Shown: piece after piece, positions 34,381 to 41,954 of the stretch | Position numbering within the stretch: position 1 is the first letter of the stretch | Layout of the letters: each line of letters begins with the position of its first letter | Assembly (NCBI RefSeq): GCF_005221285.1 | Contig: NZ_CP039886.1 | Location: 1-64,000, forward strand | Direction: 5' to 3' | Length of the DNA: 64,000 nucleotides | Source: Neisseria flavescens | GTDB taxonomy: Bacteria; Pseudomonadota; Gammaproteobacteria; Burkholderiales; Neisseriaceae | Notes under the pieces: model-generated | Seen by the model: the letters and a program-made list of their open reading frames with translations, nothing else | Databases searched by the model: none | Told to the model about the DNA's origin: nothing | Translations under genes and position numbers: made by a program

Positions 34381-34450
34381 TTATAAGAAATGATTGGTTT
34401 TTATATGCTTTTGAAGAGTGGAGGGCAATCTACTTTCGGTTTACCGCTAT

Positions 34451-36658
34451 TTACATTTTCCATTTCAGGCTGAACACGGCGTTGCGTGGTTCGCCGTAGA
34501 AGTTGCCACTGTTTAACCCGCGGCTGTATTGGTTTTCGTAGTAGCGTTTGTCGGTCAGGTTGTTGACTGCCAGCCCCAGTTGCAGGTTTTTGCTCGGGCG
34601 GTATTGGACGTTGGTGTTCCAAACCGTGTAGCCGCCTTGCTTGAGTGAGCCGGAAGAATTGGCGGTTTTGCTGCTGCTCTTCAAGCCAAGACCGACCGTC
34701 CATTTGCCGTCATCAACCGGCAGGATGTAGCTGGTGTAGAGGCGGAACATATGTTTCGGCGTATGGCTGCTGAAGTTGTAGCCTTTTCGGCGCGATTCAA
34801 CATTGTCGCCGACGCTGTTGCGGTTGGTGCTGCGGTTGAAGGTGTAGCCTGCGTAAACCTGCCAATGGTCGGTCAGGCTGCCGGATATTTCAGCGTCCAA
34901 GCCGCGGCTGCTTTGGTTGAGCGGTTCCCAGTAGGCGTGTGGTTTGGCATTGACGCGTTGGTTGTTGTTGTCTTTGTCGGTACGGTAGAGGGCGACCGAG
35001 GTGTTCAGACGGCCTTCGTTCCATTCGCCTTTCCAGCCGAGTTCGTAGTTGCGCCCCATAATCGGCGGCAGCAGGTTGTCGTTGGAGTCGCGGTTCATCG
35101 TTTGTTTGAAGATGGACGTGTAGGCGGCGTAAACGCTTTGTTTAGGCGTGATGTCGTAAGTGATGCCGGCATAAGGAACGAAGCGGTTGCGTTTGAGCGA
35201 GTCTGATGAACCTGCTACCCCGTCTTTGAGGTCGCGATCCCAATAGAAGTCGCGTTTCCAGATGGTATAGCGTCCGCCTGCGATGATGTGTAGTTTGTCG
35301 GTAGGATTGATGCGCGCGCCCAAACCAAAGGCATGGGTAGTATAACGGCCGTCGCCGCCACGGGCTTTGGCTGTGGCGGAATCCCAATCGGGTTTGGCTT
35401 TCTCGCTGCCGTTAAAGGCATCTGCGTCATAGGTGCTGCTGTCGTCGAGCCAGCGGTTGCTTGAGTTCACGTTCTCTTTGGAATAGCTGTGCATGAAGAA
35501 GAGGTCGTGATTTTGGCCGAACGCGAAGATGCGGCCAGTCAGGTTGTTTTGGAAAGTGAACTGGCGGTTGCCTGCATCGTAACGGTCGAAGCTGTATGTG
35601 GTTCCCAGGCCGTCTGTACCGATGCCGTTACCTGTGCCGCCCAGCGTGTAATATTCTTTTGAACTGGTGTTCTTACGCCAGTCCAACTTGCTGCTCAGTT
35701 TCCAGTTGTCGTTGAAATAATGTTCAAACTCAGTAAAAAGATTGTATTTTTTCAGGCGGGCTTCGTTCCAATCCGCACCCAGATAGCGGCTGCGTTTCCA
35801 TTCTTTGCCGTCTGCACGCATAGGCAGGCCGTCCGGATCGGGTGTTTCGGTTTGGTTGAGATAGCTTGCGCCCCAGGTAAGTTTGCTGTTGTCGCCGATG
35901 TCTTTGTCCATCACGCCATACAGAAGGACGTCGCGGCCGCCGGATTGGTCTTTGAAGGTTTTGTTGCTGCCTACTGAGCCGACAAAGCGTCCGCGCAGGC
36001 CGTGTTCTTGGCTTAAGGTGCCGGATGCATCAAAGACGCTGTTTACTTTGCCCCATGAGTTTGCCATCAAGTCGGCGGAAAGCTGGCTTTTTGCAGTCGG
36101 CTTTTTGCGGACGGCGTTTACCGTGCCGCCGGGTTCGTTGTTTGCCTGTGTCAAACCTGCCGCACCGCGCACCACTTCAATGTGGTCGTACATTGCCATA
36201 TCGGTTGCACTGGTCGGGTCGCCGGCCGGGCCGCCTAAGCCGAATCCGCCGGGCGAACCGAGTTGCGTGGCAATGCCGTCTTCTTCAAACTGTTCGATAA
36301 AATAGCCGCGCGACATGAAATGCGTGCGTCCGCCGCTTTTGAAAACATTGATTCCCGTAGCGTTTTGCAATACACCTTCTAAGTCGGTAATGCCTTGGTC
36401 TTCAATTTGTTTTTTAGTAATGACGCTGACGGATTGGGGAATTTCCCGCGGAGAGAGCACCAGCCCCGTGGTTGAGCGCAGGGCGGATACTGTGTAGCTG
36501 TTTTGGCTTTCAGTGCGCAGGCTTTTGTTTTTACCCACTACGGTAACTTGTTCCACTTCAGCCTGTTGTACCTCTTCGGCAGCTTGTGCGGCTTGGGGCA
36601 ATGCGGCAAGGCAGAGGGCAAGTGTGCTCAGTTTAAATAGTTTCTTAGAATGATGCAT
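34451..36658 (-). CDS. TonB-dependent ferric-siderophore receptor
   Basis: An outer-membrane gated channel that takes up an iron-siderophore with energy from TonB-ExbB-ExbD (encoded at 54.7-56.8 kb). The 735-residue protein has a signal peptide (to LPQAAQA near residue 26), a TonB box EQVTVVGK near 36 and the plug domain (SVSVITKKQIEDQGITDLEG, VEVVRGAAGL-type HIEVVRGAAGLTQANNEPGG). A 22-strand barrel follows, ending with aromatic-type FSLKWKM. No N-terminal signalling extension. Sequence resembles FhuE/FpvA-type xenosiderophore receptors; the actual ligand cannot be read from the sequence. A MITE lies 40 bases upstream of the ATG. Confidence 0.92.
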   Translation of the reverse strand: MHHSKKLFKLSTLALCLAALPQAAQAAEEVQQAEVEQVTVVGKNKSLRTESQNSYTVSALRSTTGLVLSPREIPQSVSVITKKQIEDQGITDLEGVLQNATGINVFKSGGRTHFMSRGYFIEQFEEDGIATQLGSPGGFGLGGPAGDPTSATDMAMYDHIEVVRGAAGLTQANNEPGGTVNAVRKKPTAKSQLSADLMANSWGKVNSVFDASGTLSQEHGLRGRFVGSVGSNKTFKDQSGGRDVLLYGVMDKDIGDNSKLTWGASYLNQTETPDPDGLPMRADGKEWKRSRYLGADWNEARLKKYNLFTEFEHYFNDNWKLSSKLDWRKNTSSKEYYTLGGTGNGIGTDGLGTTYSFDRYDAGNRQFTFQNNLTGRIFAFGQNHDLFFMHSYSKENVNSSNRWLDDSSTYDADAFNGSEKAKPDWDSATAKARGGDGRYTTHAFGLGARINPTDKLHIIAGGRYTIWKRDFYWDRDLKDGVAGSSDSLKRNRFVPYAGITYDITPKQSVYAAYTSIFKQTMNRDSNDNLLPPIMGRNYELGWKGEWNEGRLNTSVALYRTDKDNNNQRVNAKPHAYWEPLNQSSRGLDAEISGSLTDHWQVYAGYTFNRSTNRNSVGDNVESRRKGYNFSSHTPKHMFRLYTSYILPVDDGKWTVGLGLKSSSKTANSSGSLKQGGYTVWNTNVQYRPSKNLQLGLAVNNLTDKRYYENQYSRGLNSGNFYGEPRNAVFSLKWKM

Positions 36659-36698
36659 TTGATGAGGTCCTTGATAAAGAAAGGTATGTTTGTTTTTA

Positions 36699-36772
36699 AG
36701 AACCCGTATTCACAAACAACTATTTCACAAATATTAAAATTTATCAAATAGTTGTTTGTGAATACGGGTTCT
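36699..36772. mobile_element. 74-bp MITE derived from the IS at 27.1 kb
   Basis: A nearly perfect palindrome with ends AGAACCCGTATTCACAAA. Its half reading from 36772 back is the same as the IS left end at 27103 for about 44 bases except for C/T at position 7, and the other half is the inverted copy. It is flanked by TAA on both sides (36697-36699 and 36772-36774), compatible with a three-base target duplication if the element is taken as 36700-36771. It lies between the receptor gene and its upstream control region. Confidence 0.75.
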
Positions 36773-36779
36773 AAGAAAA

Positions 36780-36804
36780 AGCAACAACAAGTTATCTGTT
36801 GCTT
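36780..36804. promoter_or_regulatory. Inverted repeat upstream of the siderophore receptor
   Basis: AGCAACA and TGTTGCT face each other across ten bases. It lies directly upstream of the MITE in the 389-base gap between the divergent receptor and serB genes. It could be an operator or hairpin. No good Fur box was recognised in the gap; no gene is visible there. Confidence 0.35.
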
Positions 36805-37047
36805 GCAAAGTTTTTCAAACAGCTTGTCCTAAATCAAATTTTTGAGCAATTACTTGTTTAATTGATGCAGGGATTGGTATTGGTAGCTCTAGTTGAATTG
36901 TTTACAGGCCGTCTGAAAATTGCCGGAGTTGTTCAGCTATAATGCTGTTTTGGTTTTTTAAGGCCTTTGCAAAATACGGTTTCGTTGTTTTAGGCTGAAT
37001 GTGTACCCGATATGTTTGTAAATGTTTTGGGGTATGAGGAGAATGAG

Positions 37048-37878
37048 ATGAAGAAAGTTTTGGTGTTGCAACATGGGGATTTGGGTGCTTGCGACTGGTC
37101 GGCATTTGGCGGTTTGGTGTCTGCGCCATCAGAGAAGTCGGTGTTGCGCGTGCCGGTTGATGATGATTTTGAATTGACGGACGAGATGCGTGCGGCGTTG
37201 ATTGCGCAGCAGATAGATGGCGCGCTGTTGCCGGATGTGGCTTTTGCTGATTTGGGACTGATTGTCAGCGATATGGATTCAACGCTAATTACGATTGAGT
37301 GTGTAGATGAGATTGCGGCCGGTGTTGGGCTGAAAGATCAGGTGGCTGCGATTACGGAGCAGTCGATGCGCGGCGAGCTGGACTTTGAGCAGTCTTTGCG
37401 TAAGCGTGTGGCTTTGCTGGCCGGTTTGGACGAGCGCGTGTTGGAAGAGGTGTACGAGAATATGTTGCAGCTGTCGCCGGGCGCGGAATTTTTGTTGGCA
37501 GAGTGCAAACGGAATGATGTGAAGTTTATGCTGGTGTCGGGAGGGTTTACGTTCTTTACGGAACGCCTGCAACGGCGTTTGGGTTTGGATTTCCATTTTG
37601 CGAATGTGTTGGAAGTGGAAAACGGCAAGCTGACAGGCCGTCTGAAAGGACGGATTATCGATGCGCAGGCTAAGACGGATTTGTTGCGTGAATACCGTGA
37701 GCGACTGGGTTTGGCTTCGTGGCAGGTGGTGGCGATGGGTGATGGTGCGAACGATATTCCGATGATATTGGAAGCTGGATTCGGCGTTGCTTATCGGGCG
37801 AAACCGAAAACCGAAGCGAATGCGGATGCGTGTGTGCGCTTTGGTGGTTTGGAACGGATACGCGGTTGGTTTGCGTAA
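37048..37878 (+). CDS. serB: Phosphoserine phosphatase
   Basis: A HAD-superfamily enzyme for the last step of serine synthesis. The 276-residue protein has an N-terminal regulatory-like region and the HAD motifs LIVSDMDSTLITIECVDE (motif I) near residue 75, MLVSGGFTFFTERL (motif II) and MGDGANDIPMI (motif IV). The ATG at 37048 is chosen because GAGGAG stands eight bases upstream; an ORF start at 37012 lacks this. Ends in a DUS stem-loop. Confidence 0.95.
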   Translation: MKKVLVLQHGDLGACDWSAFGGLVSAPSEKSVLRVPVDDDFELTDEMRAALIAQQIDGALLPDVAFADLGLIVSDMDSTLITIECVDEIAAGVGLKDQVAAITEQSMRGELDFEQSLRKRVALLAGLDERVLEEVYENMLQLSPGAEFLLAECKRNDVKFMLVSGGFTFFTERLQRRLGLDFHFANVLEVENGKLTGRLKGRIIDAQAKTDLLREYRERLGLASWQVVAMGDGANDIPMILEAGFGVAYRAKPKTEANADACVRFGGLERIRGWFA

Positions 37879-37900
37879 ACTGTTTGAGGATGTTTGTCAG

Positions 37901-37945
37901 TCAGGCCGTCTGAACAATCGGGAAACCGGTTTTCAGACGGCCTGA
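37901..37945. terminator. Inverted DUS pair between serB and lpxH
   Basis: Stem-loop between convergent genes with an inner palindrome; bidirectional terminator. Confidence 0.75.
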
Positions 37946-37949
37946 TGTT

Positions 37950-38657
37950 TTATAAGGCGATAAAACGGTAGCCTTCAGTATCGGCTTCGAGAATGGAGGC
38001 GTAATTGTCGCGCCAGTCGCCAAGTACGATGCGGGTGTAACTGGCGTTGCAATGAATGTTTTCGCGGTGGGTATGGCCGTGGATGAGCAGGGGCGTGTGG
38101 AAGCGTTGGACGGTTTCGTGGGTAAAGGTTGGATTGACGTCCATGATGTCGGCAGTTTTGTGTTGCTTGTCCTGTTTGCTCTGCTTACGGATTTTGGTGG
38201 CGATGTTCAGTCGGAGTGTGAGCGGCAGGAGCAGGAACAGGCGTTGCAGCCATTTTTGATGGACGGTACGGCGGAATTTTTGATAAGAATGGTCGTCGGT
38301 GCAGAGGGTGTCGCCGTGACAGAGCAGGGTGGGTGTGCCGAACAGGTCGATAACGGCGTACTCGGGCAGTAAGGTCATGCCGGTATCGCGGGCGAAGGTT
38401 TTACCGATGAGGAAGTCGCGGTTGCCATGGATAAAATAGCAGGCAATGCCGCGCTCGGTCAGGCTGCGGATGGTTTGTTTGATGGTTTGAACCAAAGGGC
38501 TGTTTTCGTCATCGCCGATCCAAAAATTGAAAAGATCGCCAAGAATGTATACGGCTTGGGCGTGAACGGCTTTTTCTTGGATAAATTTTTGGAAGAGTGC
38601 GGTCAGTTGAGGATGGGATTCGCTCAGGTGCAAATCGGCGATGAAGTAAATCGGCAT
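37950..38657 (-). CDS. lpxH: UDP-2,3-diacylglucosamine pyrophosphatase
   Basis: Cleaves UDP-2,3-diacylglucosamine to lipid X in lipid A synthesis at the inner membrane. The 235-residue calcineurin-like phosphoesterase has its metal motifs FIADLHL, GDLFNFWIGDD, GNRDFLIG, CHGDTLCTDD and HGHTH in order. Monocistronic. Confidence 0.95.
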   Translation of the reverse strand: MPIYFIADLHLSESHPQLTALFQKFIQEKAVHAQAVYILGDLFNFWIGDDENSPLVQTIKQTIRSLTERGIACYFIHGNRDFLIGKTFARDTGMTLLPEYAVIDLFGTPTLLCHGDTLCTDDHSYQKFRRTVHQKWLQRLFLLLPLTLRLNIATKIRKQSKQDKQHKTADIMDVNPTFTHETVQRFHTPLLIHGHTHRENIHCNASYTRIVLGDWRDNYASILEADTEGYRFIAL

Positions 38658-38774
38658 GATGATGTGGGACGTGTGGGAAGGGTTTTATTATAACTTGGGT
38701 TGCCGCGTTTGGATTTGGGCTTGGTGTTTTTCGTTTGTAATGCGGTGATTTTATTGTTTTGATTTGGTGTGATA

Positions 38775-38808
38775 AGGGCCGTCTGAAACATCTTTTCAGA
38801 CGGCCTTT
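38775..38808 (-). terminator. Inverted DUS pair after the interrupted PIG-L gene
   Basis: DUS stem-loop with T-run immediately beyond the stop at 38814. Confidence 0.7.
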
Positions 38809-38813
38809 GTGGC

Positions 38814-39254
38814 TTATTGGGCTTTGCCCTGATAGGTGATTTGTTTCAGCGTCTCTTCTTTGTACAAGTCGCTAATGGGGACGGTATAGAAGAATTCGTT
38901 GCTGCGGACAAAGCGATTGACCAGGTCTTTGTCGAGATGGAGGATGTGGTGCCGCAGTTTGTTTAAGCCTTTGAATATCATGGTGCTCCAACGCATATAG
39001 CCGTCCGAATTGGGGCGGATGTCGTTCATGGCATCAAGGGCGAGGAGTTTGCGGTTTTGCTCCTCTTTATCCAAAGGATGGGAATAGATGCTTTGGAAGT
39101 AAAACGGTTGCTCGGATGGCGGCGGCAGGCTGAGGGAAGAACCTACTTTGCCGATAGGGAAGTCGTCGCTCAGGTAATGTATGGTGTGCAAAAACAGATT
39201 GCCACGGCGGTAATCGATTTTACGCAGGGCTTCGATGGCGGCCAGCGCAGTCTG
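38814..39254 (-). pseudogene. C-terminal part of the interrupted PIG-L deacetylase
   Basis: From about 39254 the minus strand reads QTALAAIEALRKIDYRRGNL, LHTIHYLSDDFPIGKVGSSL and ends NEFFYTVPISDLYKEE.... It is the missing C-terminal third of the deacetylase whose N-terminal part lies at 40767-41716. It is now fused out of context behind the second immunity gene. The split and displacement by about 1.5 kb show that the gene was opened by insertion of toxin/immunity cassettes. Confidence 0.7.
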
Positions 39255-39576
39255 CAAACAAATGACCATACTGCTTATCTTTGCGAATGTCATATTTACC
39301 AGCATTTTGAACGCATTGATTATAAATATTTCGTCCAATTTCGCTGTCCTGTACTTCTTCTAAATTTTCGTAACCCAATTTTTGCTTGGCAATTTCAAAG
39401 TTTAAGTCATAACAAGCATGAACTGCTTGTGTCCATCTTTGAGTATGCTTGGAGCAATTCCAATCTGCACAACTGCCATCAAACATTAACTGCCCAAATG
39501 ATAATAAATAACCACAACTGCTTAATACAAAAACACAAGTAATTAGCATAAAATATTTAAAAAGGATTTGTTTCAT
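39220..39576 (-). CDS. Second lipoprotein immunity-like gene, 3' end fused to the PIG-L remnant
   Basis: Begins MKQILFKYFMLITCVFVLSSC (lipobox LSSC), so the product should be a lipoprotein. The mature part resembles the first copy in its NCSKHTQRW / NCTRLNPRW and DIRKDKQYGHLF motifs. The native end was probably GHLFAK-stop as in copy 1, but the last residues (ADCAGRHRSPA) come from the interrupted deacetylase, starting at the shared TTTGCA. GGAGA precedes the ATG. It overlaps the 3' end of toxin tail 2, as expected for a coupled immunity gene. Confidence 0.65.
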   Translation of the reverse strand: MKQILFKYFMLITCVFVLSSCGYLLSFGQLMFDGSCADWNCSKHTQRWTQAVHACYDLNFEIAKQKLGYENLEEVQDSEIGRNIYNQCVQNAGKYDIRKDKQYGHLFADCAGRHRSPA

Positions 39577-39930
39577 ATTTTTCTCCATTCGGATTATTGG
39601 GATTGACTAATTTTGGAATAGCATGATTGATATATTTACCATCTGCCCTTTTTCTGGTGTGCCCCATTTTTCAACATAATCATCCCATTCTTTTGTACCT
39701 TTTTCAGGAACTTCTGCAAAATAACTGCTATGCGAATAGCACAATCCCTTACATGCACCTTGTGTGGTGTCATTGGTTCCTAGCAAGAAAGGTATCCATT
39801 TGTTCCCCACAAAATCCTTATTATGCACAATCGAATAGGATCCGCTGTTATAAGTTTTGCCGTCTGCACCCGTATAGGTATAGCCGTTTTTCTGTAAAAC
39901 ATCGGCGTAATCATTTTGCAAACAAATGTC
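39557..39930 (-). pseudogene. Lipase-like toxin tail, copy 2
   Basis: Starts without its own ATG at the shared ATGATTACGCCGATG and reads YADVLQKNGYTYTGADGKTY, VHNKDFVGNKWIPFLLGTN and QGACKGLCYSHSSYFAEVPE. A one-base frameshift near 39645 then breaks it. The restored frame ends PKLVNPNNPNGEKYETNPF at 39557, inside the start of the immunity gene. It lacks the nucleophile elbow still present in copy 1, so it is a C-terminal donor cassette rather than a whole toxin. Confidence 0.6.
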
Positions 39931-40219
39931 CATACTGCTTATCTTTGCGAACATCGTATCTGCCATCATAGTAAGTACATTGTCCAGAAATATGTTGCCC
40001 AATGTCACTATCTTGAACTTGGCTTGTTGATTGATAGTTAAATTTACTTCCTATTGCCGATAACACAACTTTATAGTTATTTGATCGACAATTATGAACT
40101 GATTTCACCCAGCGTGGATTAAGTCTCGTGCAATTAAAATCCGCACAATGACCAAAACATCCTGTTAGCATCATGGTGGAAACAAAAAGTAATGCTATAT
40201 TAAAATGGTTTTTCTTCAT
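39911..40219 (-). CDS. First lipoprotein immunity-like gene
   Basis: A 102-residue predicted lipoprotein: MKKNHFNIALLFVSTMMLTGC with lipobox LTGC, then a Cys-rich mature part (CFGHCADFNCTRLN..., later NCRSNNYK and GQCTYYD). A longer ORF start at 40231 is possible but GGAGA stands just before the ATG at 40219. It overlaps the end of toxin tail 1 by about 20 bases and its own stop overlaps toxin tail 2. Immunity function is inferred from position and from lipoprotein export, as seen with immunity proteins of periplasmic lipase effectors. Confidence 0.65.
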   Translation of the reverse strand: MKKNHFNIALLFVSTMMLTGCFGHCADFNCTRLNPRWVKSVHNCRSNNYKVVLSAIGSKFNYQSTSQVQDSDIGQHISGQCTYYDGRYDVRKDKQYGHLFAK

Positions 40220-40763
40220 ATTTTTCTCCATTTGGTTTGTTTGGGTTGATTAATTTAGGAATATATTTGTTGATGTATTTACCATTTTCATCTTTTTCGG
40301 TCGGTTCGCTCCATATTAACTTATAATCTTTCCAAGTTTCCGTTAAAACAGGTTCGCCATTTTTCTCAAAAATATCCCCATTCTTATCCCTTTGGTACTG
40401 TTCGGGCACTTCTGCAGAATATGAACTGTGCGAATAGCACAATCCCTTACATGCACCTTATGTGGTGTCATTGGTTCCTAGCAAGAAAGGTATCCATTTG
40501 TTCCTCACAAAATCCTTATTATGCACGATTGAGTAGGCTCCGCTGTTATAAGTTTTGCCGTCTGCACCCGTATAGGTATAGCCGTTTTTCTGTAAAACAT
40601 CGGCGTAATCATTCTTCACATTTGTGGCTGTACCATAGAAACGTGCTTTTCTGATTGGGGCAATGCCATTTTGTTTTTGATTGTTTACCCAATCTTTTAA
40701 GGAAACGCTTGCTGTAATTCCCCCACGACTGTGATTACTGGTATCAACCGACCAGCCGTTACC
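40200..40763 (-). pseudogene. Lipase-like (alpha/beta hydrolase) toxin tail, copy 1, with a nonsense codon
   Basis: Continues in frame from the broken deacetylase: GNGWSVDTSNHSRGGITASV gives a nucleophile-elbow-like NHSRGG, followed by VSLKDWVNNQ, ARFYGTATNVKNDYADVL, VHNKDFVRNKWIPFLLGTND. A TAA at 40458 replaces the CAA (Gln) that copy 2 keeps. Then come GLCYSHSSYSAEVPE (possible catalytic His) and a charged tail ending NGEKYEEKPF at 40200. Ser, Asp and His of a lipase-type triad can be proposed as S of HSRGG, D of NKDF and H of YSHSS; this is inference. Confidence 0.55.
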
Positions 40764-41716
40764 CATTTTATGTTGGTGGTCGGGATGCGCATCGATGTTG
40801 GGAGACGGCGTCACGATAATATCCGGCTGGAACGTTTCTATCAGATAACCAAGGTTGTCTACCAAGCTGTTCCAAGTCGAACCGGGCTTGAGGTGTTCGC
40901 CAATGGGGAGGTGTTGGCACGGCGGAAAATATCGACGTCGGTCGTATCGATTTTGGTCGATTTAATCTCTTTTTCCGGATTTTGGCGCATGGCGGTCAAT
41001 GTGCTGTCGAAGTAGCCCAGTTGCAGGATGTTTTCAGACGGCACACCGGCTAAAAGGGGAACGGTCAGGCTGTTCCAAACGCACATCCTGCCTTTTTGCA
41101 GATATTGTGCCTGGGTGTCGCAGTCGTATGTGCCGTAAAGGTTGCCATAGTGGAAGCTGCCACCTTCGCTGGCGGTTAAGGTGCAGATCATTGAATTGGC
41201 GGCGTGTTTTTCGTACAAACCGTATGCGCTTAATTCGGCATCGTCAGCATGGGGGGCGAGGACAAGGATTTTTTTGCCGTCGAGGTTTTCACGCGGATAA
41301 ATAGAGAGTTCGATTTCTTGATCGGGCAAGGTCAGGTATTTGCCTTCCAGGCGGATGGTTTTATCGCTGTCGGAGAAGGTATCACTCAGATTGATATAGC
41401 GCACGCCTTTTGCACCGTATTCGAAATATTGCTTCCATTTGCCCTTAGATGAAATGGTTTCCACAAAAGGCAATACCAGCAATCCTGTCCAAGTGGATTT
41501 GATACGGATTTTGGCAATAACGGTATCTTGCCCGCTGATAGTGGCGGGCAAAGTCAGGCTGCCACCCTTGAGGGTAGCATGCGCGGTAGAGGGAAGGGAG
41601 GGATAGTTATAGTCTTGGTGTGTGTTGTAGGCAAACTGTTTTTTATGAATAATTGAAGTAATAATAAACAATATAACAAAAAAAGTCAGTATCAGCCCCG
41701 TTAGTATTAGAAACAT
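40764..41716 (-). pseudogene. N-terminal part of a PIG-L family deacetylase, frameshifted and interrupted
   Basis: An N-terminal membrane anchor (FLILTGLILTFFVILFIITS), a beta-rich region and the PIG-L deacetylase domain with metal motif APHADDAELSAYG near residue 155. The 285-codon ORF ends at a stop near 40859 because of a frameshift about 40900; the other frame continues as STWNSLVDNLGYLIETFQPD and the second metal motif NIDAHPDHQHK. At 40764 it joins foreign toxin sequence. PIG-L enzymes remove acetyl groups from N-acetylglucosamine-type sugars; here the gene must be inactive. Confidence 0.7.
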
Positions 41717-41878
41717 TGTCAGGTTCCTTTATTGTATAACAGCTATGATATTGCTTGCGAAGACTATTTGTTTGTTTTTCTTACAAACGGTTGTTTTTAA
41801 TACTCTAACGTCACTGAAGTAAACGTTTAAAATAAAACAGTTTTCAGGTTGATTATATATAAACGAACAAAATGTAGA

Positions 41879-41929
41879 AAGGCCGTCTGAAAGATTTGAA
41901 AGAAATTTCAAAAATTTCAGACAGCCTTA
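41879..41929 (-). terminator. DUS stem-loop after aspS, one degenerate arm
   Basis: AGGCCGTCTGAA and TTCAGACAGCCT (one mismatch) pair around an A/T loop in the 41717-41954 gap. The rest of that gap is AT-rich with no visible gene. Confidence 0.5.
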
Positions 41930-41954
41930 ATATTTTAAAGGTTAAGCCGGTAAA

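Noticed and set aside
41729..41911. Short ORF between the PIG-L gene and aspS
   Set aside because: Sixty codons in AT-rich DNA with no RBS and reading into a DUS; no support as a gene.
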